Shown: positions 27,011-35,699 of the stretch, piece by piece
How positions within the stretch are numbered: the first letter of the stretch is position 1
Layout: each line of letters opens with the position of its first letter
Source of the DNA: Halapricum salinum
GTDB lineage: Archaea > Halobacteriota > Halobacteria > Halobacteriales > Haloarculaceae
Direction of reading: 5' to 3'
DNA: 64,000 nt
Assembly: GCF_004799665.1 (NCBI RefSeq)
Contig: NZ_CP031310.1
Span: forward strand, 1,852,887 to 1,916,886
Made by a program: the position numbers and the translations under genes
Notes under the pieces: model-generated
Database searches by the model: none
What the model was told of the DNA's origin: nothing
Seen by the model: the letters and a program-made list of their open reading frames with translations, nothing else

Positions 27011-27669
27011 TGCTGGAGTTGGTGGCGTTCGACATTGAGACGACCGGGTTTGACGTCGGTGATGAAGTGACGGTGATCGGGTTTGCGGTGCCGATGGGGG
27101 TGCGGGTGTTCGCGCAGACCGGCGGCCGAGACGTCGGTGATGTTGCGGGCGAGGTGGGGGCGGCGACCGACACAGCGGTGCAGGTTTCGACGCACCGCTG
27201 TGAGCGCGAGGTATTGACGGCGGTCGCCGGGTTCGCGGCGGACCGGTTCCGCGACGAGGACGTGTTGTTGGCAGCGTACAACGGGGAGCGATTCCGCGGC
27301 GGATTCGACCTGCCGTTTCTCCGGACGCGGTACGCGACCCACGATGTGGCGTGGCCGTTCACGGACGTCGCGTACGCAGACGTGCTGCCGCTCGTCGCGA
27401 ACCGGTTCAACACGACGGTAGACGGCGACGAGAGCAGCGATCTCGAAGCGGCGTACGACCTACTGTGTGACGGCGCGCACGGGGCCCTGGATCCGTTCGC
27501 AGACAGCGCAGAAGCCGTCGCCGCGTTCACCGAAGCGCGGCTCACGGATCTCGTGCTGCACAATGTGGCGGACGTGCTGCGGACGCGGGCGCTCGCCAGG
27601 GTCGCCCAGCGGTACTGTAGCAAGTCTGATTTCGGGGTGAAATCGTTGACACCGGTGGTGAGCGACTGA
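27010..27669 (+). CDS. DEDD-type 3'-5' exonuclease (RNase H fold) of HRAMP-type cluster
   Basis: The 219-aa protein has the DnaQ-like exonuclease motifs: FDIETTG (Asp8, Glu10), AYNGERFRGGFDLPFL (Asp100), and later NVADVLRTRAL (Asp188). It overlaps the Cas5-like gene by one base (TAATG). HRAMP loci carry various nucleases in place of a standard CRISPR effector nuclease, and this is the natural candidate for the cutting or trimming activity here, on RNA or DNA. The fold is well supported; substrate is unknown. Confidence 0.8.
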   Translation: MLELVAFDIETTGFDVGDEVTVIGFAVPMGVRVFAQTGGRDVGDVAGEVGAATDTAVQVSTHRCEREVLTAVAGFAADRFRDEDVLLAAYNGERFRGGFDLPFLRTRYATHDVAWPFTDVAYADVLPLVANRFNTTVDGDESSDLEAAYDLLCDGAHGALDPFADSAEAVAAFTEARLTDLVLHNVADVLRTRALARVAQRYCSKSDFGVKSLTPVVSD

Positions 27670-27923
27670 ACCAGGCGGAGACGAGCGGGCTGTGCGACGG
27701 GCGCGTGCGGTATGCGGCTTGAAGCGATACACCACGGAGACACCGCATCGCGTCGGGCGAGAAATCACCGCGTTGCAGTCAGAGATCACAACGATGCAGC
27801 AACACAGTTCCAAGACGACGCACACGCACGGACCGGCGCAGTGCCGGAATGCAAGTACCCAGCAGCGGCGGGGCCGATGCGGAGTCGGCCAGCCGGGTGC
27901 AGCTGCCACCGGAGGTGGTGGCG

Positions 27924-28553
27924 ATGTCTGAGTGCTGTAAGTGCGGTGCGGTCGCAGAGACGTACGGGCTCGAAGAGTACCTCGAGCGGGTTGAGCGGCG
28001 GTGGCCGCGGCGCAATGGGCCGTCGGTGCGCGACATCGAACGCGGCATCGCGAAGCGGGTGCTGCGCGACGAGCTCGCGGACGCGGGATCGATCCGGGTG
28101 GACGGCGCCGTGACGGCGCTGGTCGAGGTGTTGACCGGTGACCAAGACGGCGCTTCGGCCTTCGAATGGGAGCAGGCGCGGCACGACCTTCGACACCACG
28201 GCGTAGACCCGGACACAGTGATCGGTAACCTGCCGAGTTATCGGACGGTGCACCGGCATCTCACGGAGTGCTGCGGGCAGGAAGCCCCGGCGCCGACAGA
28301 GATCACGGCCGACCGCGGCGTCGTCGCCGCTGAAGACCGCATCAAGAAACTCGTGACGCGCCTCGAGCACGTCACGGACAAGACGCTGACGGAGTTGACG
28401 ACTGCTGGCCACATCCCCGAACCCGGTGCCGTGTCGGTGACGGTGCAGGCCGAGTGCGGCGTCTGCGGCGAGGACCACGCCGTCGAAACCGTGATCTGCG
28501 GAGTATGCCCAACCCAAACCTCGACGACACCGCCGACGCAGCCACGGCAATGA
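27924..28553 (+). CDS. RdfA-family protein with extra C-terminal zinc finger
   Basis: The 209-aa protein has the RdfA layout: MSECCKCGAVAETYGLEEYL, LERVERRW, SVRDIERGIAKRVLRD, VLTGDQDGASAFEWEQARHDL and SYRTVHRHL. RdfA is required for rod shape in Haloferax volcanii, but many paralogues of unknown role occur on accessory DNA. The ATG at 27924 is preferred because GGAGGTG sits 7 bases before it. The tail has CGVCGEDH ... VICGVC, a zinc-finger pair, and this tail is found again twice as orphan fragments further right. A shape role here is uncertain. Confidence 0.7.
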   Translation: MSECCKCGAVAETYGLEEYLERVERRWPRRNGPSVRDIERGIAKRVLRDELADAGSIRVDGAVTALVEVLTGDQDGASAFEWEQARHDLRHHGVDPDTVIGNLPSYRTVHRHLTECCGQEAPAPTEITADRGVVAAEDRIKKLVTRLEHVTDKTLTELTTAGHIPEPGAVSVTVQAECGVCGEDHAVETVICGVCPTQTSTTPPTQPRQ

Positions 28554-28605
28554 TGTGGCAGCGCTGACGAGGCGGTGACAGCGGAGCAACCACTCCGTTT
28601 CGGGG
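28443..28605 (+). repeat. RdfA-tail repeat, copy 1 (within intact gene)
   Basis: The segment from GGTGCAGGCCGAGTGCGG through CGGAGCAACCACTCCGTTTCGGGG is shared in large part with 35166-35325, and its first 80 bases also with 33013-33090. It covers the zinc-finger tail of the RdfA-family gene and about 50 bases beyond the stop. All three copies are in the same orientation. Confidence 0.75.
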
Positions 28606-28657
28606 AGAGCGATAGACGGTGTAGTTGTGACGGTGTATTCAATGGAGCAGGTATAAT

Positions 28658-31600
28658 TTAAGTATCTTCTATTAGTGACGCTGCATTATTTTTAATTTGC
28701 ACAGCAGAATTGGCACCGATTCCTTTCACTTCTTGTAATTGTTTGGGAGTAAGGTGTTGTAAATCCTTGACTGACTGTACGCCAGCAGTTCGTAACCGGA
28801 AACCGATCTCTCGGCCGATTCCGTCAACTTGATACAGAGTGCAGATCGCGTCTGAGTCCGGCCGTTCCTCCAATGGTGACTCTGGGTCTGACTCGAAGGG
28901 AGAATCCTCCTGTGATTTCATTAACTCCTCAACAACGGTTGCAGATGCCAGTTGTTCAAGCGTTAGGAGCGGGGTCGATTTGAGGTCGTCAGGTGTCGGA
29001 ACGAAATCTATATTTCGGGACGTTGATTCAGCGTGGTATCTGAGATCGCCAGGCCGGTAATCAACGTTGCCTTCCTGGAGATACTTCAGCCCCTGATATG
29101 GTTCATCAGAGGGGTCATGTGATTGCTTGGCAATCCAATCGAGAAGTTCTTCAGAATCGATCGTCGAGAACCCTAAGCGAGCAAGACAGACGATGTGGAC
29201 TGCACCATCAACGATGTTCTGCCAAAGGTCATGGGACGAATCGAGTTGGGTTCGGTACTCAACGAGTGATTCTAGGAGATAGGCGCCGGTTTCGTACCGA
29301 CGATTAATGAGCGAGCGATATGCCAGCATCTGGAGCAATAATGGTTTGGCATCCGCACTGATAACCAATTCCCCGTACGTTTTGAGGGCATGACCCTGTA
29401 GGGTTGGCTTATCCTTGGGGATCTTTCTAAGTAAATCGTTTGTCGCTTGGTGTGGTCCGTTCATCCAAGGCTCAGACAAGGGCGCTTGTATATACCAGCT
29501 GATGACTTCGCGCACATTCTGACGCATCCCCTCTTCGTCGAATTCGAAGTCAGGAAATTCAGTTGTGAAGTGGTCAAGGAGAAACTCGAGATGATTTTTC
29601 TTCAGATTCTGATCAACGGATGGAATGGCCCAGGTTTCACCTTCTAGGTGATCAGAATCGACTGGAATACCTTCAAACAGAATGCGAAGTTGAGTCATTC
29701 GGAGTTCGATATCCTCTGGCCGCCGAGTGATTGCTTTTTCATAGGCATCGACTGCGCCATTTGGGTTGTCGTCTTCTATTTCAAGACTCGCGAGACGGAT
29801 GAATGGAGCTGCTTCGTCAGTGGTTTTTCCGGCAGTGATGTAGCTCTCTCTGGCTCTACTTAAGTTCCCCTTCTTCCTGTATAAATTCCCTAATTGTAAC
29901 GCTGCGTAGCTATTGTCTTCGGAGTACTCAAGGGCCTGCTGGAACTGGCGGATGGCGTCCTCTATCTCACCCTTGGATTGTGCGAGCCTCCCCAACTCCA
30001 CGTAGGCTCGTACATGCTCGGGATCGCGCTCGAGCGCCCTTTTGAACTTCTCTTGTGCGGTTTCTTGATCACCCGTTTTCAGAAGTGCTTCTCCCCAATA
30101 AACGAAGTCTTTCGCTGTAAGGGCGTGATCCAAACCAGCCCACCTATCGATATATTCGAATTTATCCAGAGCAGGTTCCCATCTTTTACTACGGGCTAAC
30201 AATACAGCGTACTCAATGACAACATCTTCGTCGAGCCCCCACTCCGGATCGGGATTGAATGGTGTGTCTGGATCGATCGGGCTATGATAGCTTCCGATAA
30301 CCTCGGCTAAATGCTGAGAAGCAATTTCAAGATTATTTTGAAGAAGATGAATAACACCAAGGTACGCCTGAGAGACAGTTGGCGGAGTCTCTGCTGACTC
30401 AATAACACTCTCCAGTTTTAGTTTTGCATCTTTGACTTCTCCTAATTGCATGAGATAGCGTGCTGCTATGGTCTGGGCTATCTGAGTTGTATCTGCCTGC
30501 TCGACAAACGCATCCAGACAGTCCCGAATCAGTTCCAATTCCTCTTGTGAATGATCCGATATCGGCGTAACATAACTTTCGAGTCGTTTGTCATTTGGAT
30601 CGAATCGATAGTGCTTCCTTGGTTTCTGGGCGTTACTTTCCGATAAATAGTCTGACATCCTGTGATGTGAACTAATACGTTTCTGTGGAGGCCCCCCCAC
30701 AAGATATTCGAGGAACTTGATCCTGACCGCAGATAGATACGATATTTGTGCTTTCCACCGCCATCGAGCGTCAACTTCTGTTTTTCGTAGCTCAGTGCTG
30801 CTGACATAGTTTCCAAGCGATTCAATTGCAAATGCGGCGAGCGGTTCATATATCGAATTAACTGGTTCCGGGATGGCCGCAAGTACGGCAGACGAAATAT
30901 GGAACTTTTCTATATTCTCTGGGGGCGGAACTTCCCACTGCACAAGTGGTTCCCCACGCTGTATCCAACCCGCCTGTTCTAGTGCTTCAAGATGAGGTTC
31001 GAGACGATCGCCCGGATTGTCATAGCAAAACACTTCTCGATAGATACCTTCGATGAGGGGTACCGTAGGTGCAATTCCCAAGTCAGAGAGGATTCGAATC
31101 GCATCGAGGACGGCCGTTTGTTGTGGATCTCGGTCTCGGAGGTTCTGGTAGTGATAGGACCAGATATCGATATCTGCGGCGGTTACACCGTCATCATCGT
31201 CCGACTGAAGTTCTTGAAACTTTCTGACAATTGATAACGGTGTTGCGGAAGTATACCCGATAGACTGACTAGAGTCAACTTCTATGTCCAGTGATTCCTT
31301 GACGTGCATCCTGAACTCGCCGAGAGCGGCGTTATCTTGGAATTGCTGGAGTTGTATCTGCTCAAACTCTCTCCAGAACCCTTCCGGATCATTGACGTCA
31401 CCGGGCATTTTTCGAAGTTGCTCCGATCTGGCGGTTATGAAAATACTGAGTGATGTTTTGGTATCCTTTAGTTGGTCATCGAGTTTTAGTACTGCATCCC
31501 TGACAACCCGATTATTTGTTGTTGGGTCTACGCCGTGAACATCATCCCAAACAAACATGATATGTCCTTCGAACGATTCGTCAACGAGCACATCTAGCTC

Positions 31601-32374
31601 GCTCGTATCGGTCAATGATGGTCGAGGAATGACAATCTGATCAACATCAGAGGACTGACGAATGAATTCGATGAGTGTCCTGGTTTTTCCGACTCCTTTC
31701 GGCCCAGTTATCAGTACCCGGTCACTCGGCGCTATCGGAGGGACGCCCTCACGGTCAAAATAGTCGATCTCCGGGAGCCCATCGGCCAGTACCCGAACCG
31801 CCCGCTCCTTGCCTCTCCTGTCACCGTCGAAAAGATGATAATATTTTGTTCGCTCGAGACGAGCCTGGATTCTCTCAATTTCAGCATCGACCTCTGAAAC
31901 CTGGTCACGAAGGTTATCCATGGAACGATAACCGAGCAGGGTTGCTCTATCTGTCCCAGCGATACGGTTCTGAAACGTGTGAATCGCCTGAGCGTACGAT
32001 TCAGAAACTGCCTGCATCAATTGACGGTGCAGGTCGGGGTGTTGCGCTGGGTCGATCCGATGCGCGCGCTCTATAGCGCCGACTATTTCCTCAACAGCGT
32101 CTGCTTCGTCCTCGAACATCACCTCATCAATATCATCTAGTTCCTCTGCGACGGGGGTCCAATCATCTGTAATTACCTCTAGTTCAGGGAATTGACTGTA
32201 GTCAATCTCTCTCTGTATCGACTTTTGTAGCGTTTGATTGAATTCAGTTCCAAGAGCTTCGATATCTCCAGAAAATTTCTCTTCTACAAGTTTCTCACGA
32301 TACTTTTTGACACCCTTTTCTGCCCCCCGTTCCAATCCCGCTGAGGCGAGAGCGACAGCAAGTGATCCCAGCAT
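28658..32374 (-). CDS. STAND-like P-loop ATPase with TPR repeats and C-terminal helix-hairpin-helix
   Basis: The 1238-aa protein has an N-terminal helical region, Walker A GPKGVGKT (224-231), Walker B IMFVWDDVHG (about 272-281), a sensor-like ITARSEQLRK, then helical repeats including several clear TPRs between about 690 and 900 (EPALDKFEYIDRWA, AQEKFKRALERDPEHVRAY, IEDAIRQFQQALEYSEDNSY). The last 60 residues form a helix-hairpin-helix domain (DGIGREIGFRLRTAGV, TPKQLQEVKGIGANSA). NTPase plus repeats plus a terminal module is the plan of STAND immune sensors. The terminal HhH would bind DNA. No nuclease domain is seen, so an Avs-like role is only a hypothesis. Confidence 0.7.
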   Translation of the reverse strand: MLGSLAVALASAGLERGAEKGVKKYREKLVEEKFSGDIEALGTEFNQTLQKSIQREIDYSQFPELEVITDDWTPVAEELDDIDEVMFEDEADAVEEIVGAIERAHRIDPAQHPDLHRQLMQAVSESYAQAIHTFQNRIAGTDRATLLGYRSMDNLRDQVSEVDAEIERIQARLERTKYYHLFDGDRRGKERAVRVLADGLPEIDYFDREGVPPIAPSDRVLITGPKGVGKTRTLIEFIRQSSDVDQIVIPRPSLTDTSELDVLVDESFEGHIMFVWDDVHGVDPTTNNRVVRDAVLKLDDQLKDTKTSLSIFITARSEQLRKMPGDVNDPEGFWREFEQIQLQQFQDNAALGEFRMHVKESLDIEVDSSQSIGYTSATPLSIVRKFQELQSDDDDGVTAADIDIWSYHYQNLRDRDPQQTAVLDAIRILSDLGIAPTVPLIEGIYREVFCYDNPGDRLEPHLEALEQAGWIQRGEPLVQWEVPPPENIEKFHISSAVLAAIPEPVNSIYEPLAAFAIESLGNYVSSTELRKTEVDARWRWKAQISYLSAVRIKFLEYLVGGPPQKRISSHHRMSDYLSESNAQKPRKHYRFDPNDKRLESYVTPISDHSQEELELIRDCLDAFVEQADTTQIAQTIAARYLMQLGEVKDAKLKLESVIESAETPPTVSQAYLGVIHLLQNNLEIASQHLAEVIGSYHSPIDPDTPFNPDPEWGLDEDVVIEYAVLLARSKRWEPALDKFEYIDRWAGLDHALTAKDFVYWGEALLKTGDQETAQEKFKRALERDPEHVRAYVELGRLAQSKGEIEDAIRQFQQALEYSEDNSYAALQLGNLYRKKGNLSRARESYITAGKTTDEAAPFIRLASLEIEDDNPNGAVDAYEKAITRRPEDIELRMTQLRILFEGIPVDSDHLEGETWAIPSVDQNLKKNHLEFLLDHFTTEFPDFEFDEEGMRQNVREVISWYIQAPLSEPWMNGPHQATNDLLRKIPKDKPTLQGHALKTYGELVISADAKPLLLQMLAYRSLINRRYETGAYLLESLVEYRTQLDSSHDLWQNIVDGAVHIVCLARLGFSTIDSEELLDWIAKQSHDPSDEPYQGLKYLQEGNVDYRPGDLRYHAESTSRNIDFVPTPDDLKSTPLLTLEQLASATVVEELMKSQEDSPFESDPESPLEERPDSDAICTLYQVDGIGREIGFRLRTAGVQSVKDLQHLTPKQLQEVKGIGANSAVQIKNNAASLIEDT

Positions 32375-32430
32375 GGTAATCTAACGGATATCCTCATATA
32401 AAAAACTCCACTCCATTGAAATGGTAGTGT

Positions 32431-32720
32431 TCAGATTAGCTGATTCCATGCGACGGCGAACGATCGAAACCAATCATCGGCTATCTCTGCTTCGCCGTTG
32501 CTGAACCAGTGTGAGAACGAAAAAGTACGTCGTTTTCACTCACGAAAGACACGTTCGACACTATTCCGATTTCCATGGCGTTCGTATCTGAAATCGAGGC
32601 CGTGTCGTGAGCAGGCGTCTTTCAGTGAGAGCGACCCGTCGATGAGAAACAGGGCGTCATTGACGTCGCGGAACGTAGCGGCGGTGAAATCTACGGCGAC
32701 GAATTTCTGGTAGCCAATGG
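32431..32720 (-). pseudogene. C-terminal remnant of an ISH DDE transposase
   Basis: The minus-strand frame reads FRDVNDALFLIDGS, ACSRHGLDFRYERHGNRNSVERVFRE, a stop at 32536-32538, then KRRTFSFSHWFSNGEAE and SFAVAWNQLI before the terminal stop. This matches the end of haloarchaeal DDE transposases, including the catalytic-Glu region ERVFRE. The internal stop and missing 5' part show it is dead. It is joined in frame to a pentapeptide-repeat fragment upstream. Confidence 0.7.
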
Positions 32721-33010
32721 CGGCGTCGGTCAGGTCGGCGTTACGGAAGGAGACTTTAGAGAGGGTGTTTCCGGTACCGGTGAGGGTTGCGTGGATGAGC
32801 GCTGTGTCGTCGAAGGTGGCGCCGGTGAGCAGGGTGGATTCGAAGCCAGCCCAGTGGAGATCGGCGTCCTCGAAGACGGCGTTCTGTAGTGCTGTGTCTT
32901 GGAACTAGGCGTGGCGGCCGTCGATATCGGTGAGGCCGGCAGCTTCGAGTTCATAGTCGTGCAGCGTAGCGTGGAAGAGTGACTGCTTGGTGAGGTCGGC
33001 ACCGTCATTG
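32721..33010 (-). pseudogene. pentapeptide-repeat protein fragment
   Basis: The same minus-strand frame upstream of the transposase remnant has A(D/N)LxxA(x)F repeats: GADLTKQSLFHATL, LQNAVFEDADLHWAGF, LLTGATFDDTALIHATL, SFRNADLTDAA. There is a TAG stop at 32905-32907 within it and no start codon before it meets an RdfA-tail fragment at 33010. It is the broken remainder of a pentapeptide-repeat gene. Confidence 0.75.
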
Positions 33011-33012
33011 TG

Positions 33013-33117
33013 TCGGTGCAGGCCGAGTGCGGTGTCTGCGGGGAGGACCACGCCGTCGAAGCCGTGATCTACGGGGTGCGCCCGGCCCAGACGAATGCGG
33101 CGACGCTGGAGTCCTGA
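33013..33117 (+). repeat. RdfA-tail repeat, copy 2 (orphan fragment)
   Basis: The plus strand encodes VSVQAECGVCGEDHAVEAV followed by a degenerated finger (YGVR in place of CGVC) and a stop. It has no gene body. The first 80 bases match the end of the RdfA-family gene at 28443. Confidence 0.75.
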
Positions 33118-33315
33118 ACGTCGTTGAGTGGGCTTTCTTTCGTTTTTTTGCAGCCGGTGACTGCCAGGAGGGGTTGTGGGTGGCTGTGTTTCGGTGGTGT
33201 TGGGTTGTGGTCGGTTGGTGGGTTGTTGTCGCGGGGGATGGTGCCCACCGGGAGTCAGGTGATAGTTGTCGTGAGCAGTATTTTGAAGTCAGTGACATGT
33301 GTGGTGTTGTCGTGT

Positions 33316-35025
33316 ATGCCGGAGTCGATTGCGCAGTATATTGAACAGGTGGCGGGGACGCATCGGCCACGCGGGCACACCGTGTTGCCTGACGGGACAG
33401 TCGTGGTTGCAGTGTATCGGGACGGTGCGTACGAACTCTGGACGCCTGATGGGTGTCTCACAGACACTGATGAGGACGTTGTGTCACCGCGCTGGGATTC
33501 GAGTCGAGAGGTTTTGCTTGCGTTACGCGATGAGGAGGGTGCTGAACGATACGACTTGGTGGAAGTAGATCCGGAAACCGGCGCTGTCACGCCGATTTTG
33601 GCCGACGAATTTCTCGTGACGAATCCGCAGTCACAGCCAGCGAAAGGTGAGAAAATCGCGTTTGTGTCGAACCGAGATCAATCACTTGACCTGTACACGG
33701 TCGATCGCGACGCTGGAGGTGTCGTGAAACACTCCGAAACGGCCGAATCTGTCCGTGGATACGCGTGGGCGCCGGACGGCAAGCAGCTGGTGTATCAAGC
33801 TGGCCTGATCGACGGGGCGGCCTTGCGTCTCGTGGACCTGCGTGCAGGCACTGACGAGGTGTTGTTCGATGAACCAGAGTCAGAGCAGTCACTCGCGTAT
33901 ATTGACGGTGGCCGCGGTGCGTGGTCGGACACCGGGATTGTATTCACCACAAACCACGCGACTGGGTACCGGGAAATCGCGGTCGGTGACACTGACGGTA
34001 GCTACGATGTCGCGTTTACGAACGAACGGGATAAATACGACCCACGGTGGACCGCGACGGGGGACATCGCGTTTGTCGAAAGCCGGGGTGGGAATCGAGT
34101 ACTGCGTCGGTTCAACGGCAGCGATGTCACGACACTTGAAGACCACGGGATGAATATAGATCTGACTGCCACCGCGGACGGCGTGTCGTATGTGCATCTC
34201 TGTACGGCGACAGCGGGAGATATTCGTCGGAACGGTGCTGTCCTGCGTGAAGATGAGCAGGTGACATTCCCGACAGCAACTCCGCAAGAGGTTACCTACG
34301 ACACACGGGATGGTGTCGAGATTGCCGCACGGTTGTACACGCCAGCTGAACAAGCGGATGCGGCCATTGTCTTCCCGCACGGTGGGCCGCCTGCCCAGCA
34401 CTACAATTGGCTGAATCCCGTGCCGCAAGCGCTGGTATACGCTGGGTTCGAGGTCTTGGCACCAGATTACCGCGGCAGTATCGGGTACGGACGTGCGTTC
34501 CGGAAAGCCAGCGACGGCGATCTCGGTGGCTGTGATCTTGACGATGTTGTGGCTGGCGCCGAGTTTCTGCGTGCCCGGGGTCACGACAGCGTCGGGATCG
34601 CTGGGATGTCCTATGGTGGCTACCTGACGCTGATGGGGGTTGGCGCGACCGACGCGTTCGATGCCGGGGCGAGTATCTGCGGCGTCGTCAACTGGGAAAC
34701 CGCTGCTGAAAACGCTCGCCAATTTCTCGGTGACTACTTAATCCGGAAACTCGGCGGGACGCCTGCGGAGAACCCGGACCTGTACCGCGAGCGCTCACCG
34801 ATCCACTACGTTGCCGAGATCCAGGATCCGTTGTTCATCGTGCAAGGACGCAACGATCCACGGGTCCCTGAAGGGCAGGCTGAAGAACTGGTGTCATCGC
34901 TCCGCGATCGCGATATTCCGCACGAGTACCTGCTATTCGAAGACGAGGGCCACGAAATCACGTGCACAGAGAACCGCGTCAAGATGGGTAATCAACTCGT
35001 CTCCTTCTTCGACGCACACCTCTGA
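33316..35025 (+). CDS. S9 family peptidase (acylaminoacyl-/dipeptidyl-peptidase type)
   Basis: The 569-aa protein has an N-terminal beta-propeller (WDSSREVLLALRDEEG, AWAPDGKQLVYQAG, DKYDPRWTATGDIAFV) and an alpha/beta-hydrolase domain with catalytic Ser432 (GMSYGG), Asp514 (GRNDPRVP) and His546 (EGHEI). Oxyanion-type HGGPPAQ is present at the usual place. I start at the ATG at 33316 because the upstream in-frame extension from a TTG at 33124 is hydrophobic, GT-rich and unlike the family. No signal peptide, so it acts in the cytoplasm on short peptides. It lies between two RdfA-tail repeats. Confidence 0.88.
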   Translation: MPESIAQYIEQVAGTHRPRGHTVLPDGTVVVAVYRDGAYELWTPDGCLTDTDEDVVSPRWDSSREVLLALRDEEGAERYDLVEVDPETGAVTPILADEFLVTNPQSQPAKGEKIAFVSNRDQSLDLYTVDRDAGGVVKHSETAESVRGYAWAPDGKQLVYQAGLIDGAALRLVDLRAGTDEVLFDEPESEQSLAYIDGGRGAWSDTGIVFTTNHATGYREIAVGDTDGSYDVAFTNERDKYDPRWTATGDIAFVESRGGNRVLRRFNGSDVTTLEDHGMNIDLTATADGVSYVHLCTATAGDIRRNGAVLREDEQVTFPTATPQEVTYDTRDGVEIAARLYTPAEQADAAIVFPHGGPPAQHYNWLNPVPQALVYAGFEVLAPDYRGSIGYGRAFRKASDGDLGGCDLDDVVAGAEFLRARGHDSVGIAGMSYGGYLTLMGVGATDAFDAGASICGVVNWETAAENARQFLGDYLIRKLGGTPAENPDLYRERSPIHYVAEIQDPLFIVQGRNDPRVPEGQAEELVSSLRDRDIPHEYLLFEDEGHEITCTENRVKMGNQLVSFFDAHL

Positions 35026-35165
35026 CACCAGTATCCAGCGTCACAGCCAGAGCAGACCGGATTTCCGCACGGTATTATAACCCCTGAACAAGCCTCAATC
35101 CCTCCTTCAGATTCGATCCCGGTCACCGCTGGAAGCCGGCCTTGTGAACCAGACGCAGTCACCGG

Positions 35166-35325
35166 TCGGTGCAGGCCGAGTGCGGGGTCTGCGGCGAGGA
35201 CCACGCCGTCGAAACCGTGATCTGTGGAACGTGCCCGGTCCAAACCACGGCGGCGACGCCGACGCAGTCACGGCAGTGACGTAACCGCGCGGACACGGGG
35301 CTGACAACGGAGCAATCACTCCGTT
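35166..35325 (+). repeat. RdfA-tail repeat, copy 3 (orphan fragment)
   Basis: The plus strand encodes VQAECGVCGEDHAVETVICGTC, a stop, then the same post-stop block (ACGGAGCAATCACTCCGTTT) found after the intact gene at about 28580. The gene body is absent. It is the closest match to copy 1. Confidence 0.8.
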
Positions 35326-35699
35326 TCGGGCGAGTATATCGAAGTTTGGCGATGTCGCCATGTGGATCTGCATCCGCGACATCCAAGATTTGTGTTGTTA
35401 TTTTTTCATTATGTGGTCCGGATTCAGAGCTGTATCTGGTATGGAGTGCTCAATCATGGCCTAATCGGCGGCAGAAAGTTAGCTGTTCAAGTCTCTTATC
35501 CATATTGGTAGAGGAACTAATATTCTCGGAAAGGGGTCGAGATTAGTCTGTGAGAATCTTTCGTCGTGTCACTCGAAGGATGTGAATGTGTGCGACGGAG
35601 GTGGATTCAGGAATTCTAGTTGATGACACTGGGAGTCAAGAGATTCAGTGATTGCCCTGATGAGAGTTCCGATAGTACAGGGAGCAGGAAGGAAGGTAG
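35326..35699. other. non-coding stretch downstream of PCNA-like gene
   Basis: About 370 AT-richer bases. There is an 8-base inverted repeat, GATGTCGC near 35351 and GCGACATC near 35376. No open frame or recognisable terminal inverted repeat matching the right side of the transposase module was found. Confidence 0.4.

Noticed and set aside
33124-33315. 64-codon N-terminal extension of the S9 peptidase from TTG
   Set aside because: It is hydrophobic and GT-rich without a proper signal-peptide layout, and the ATG at 33316 begins the family-like sequence.
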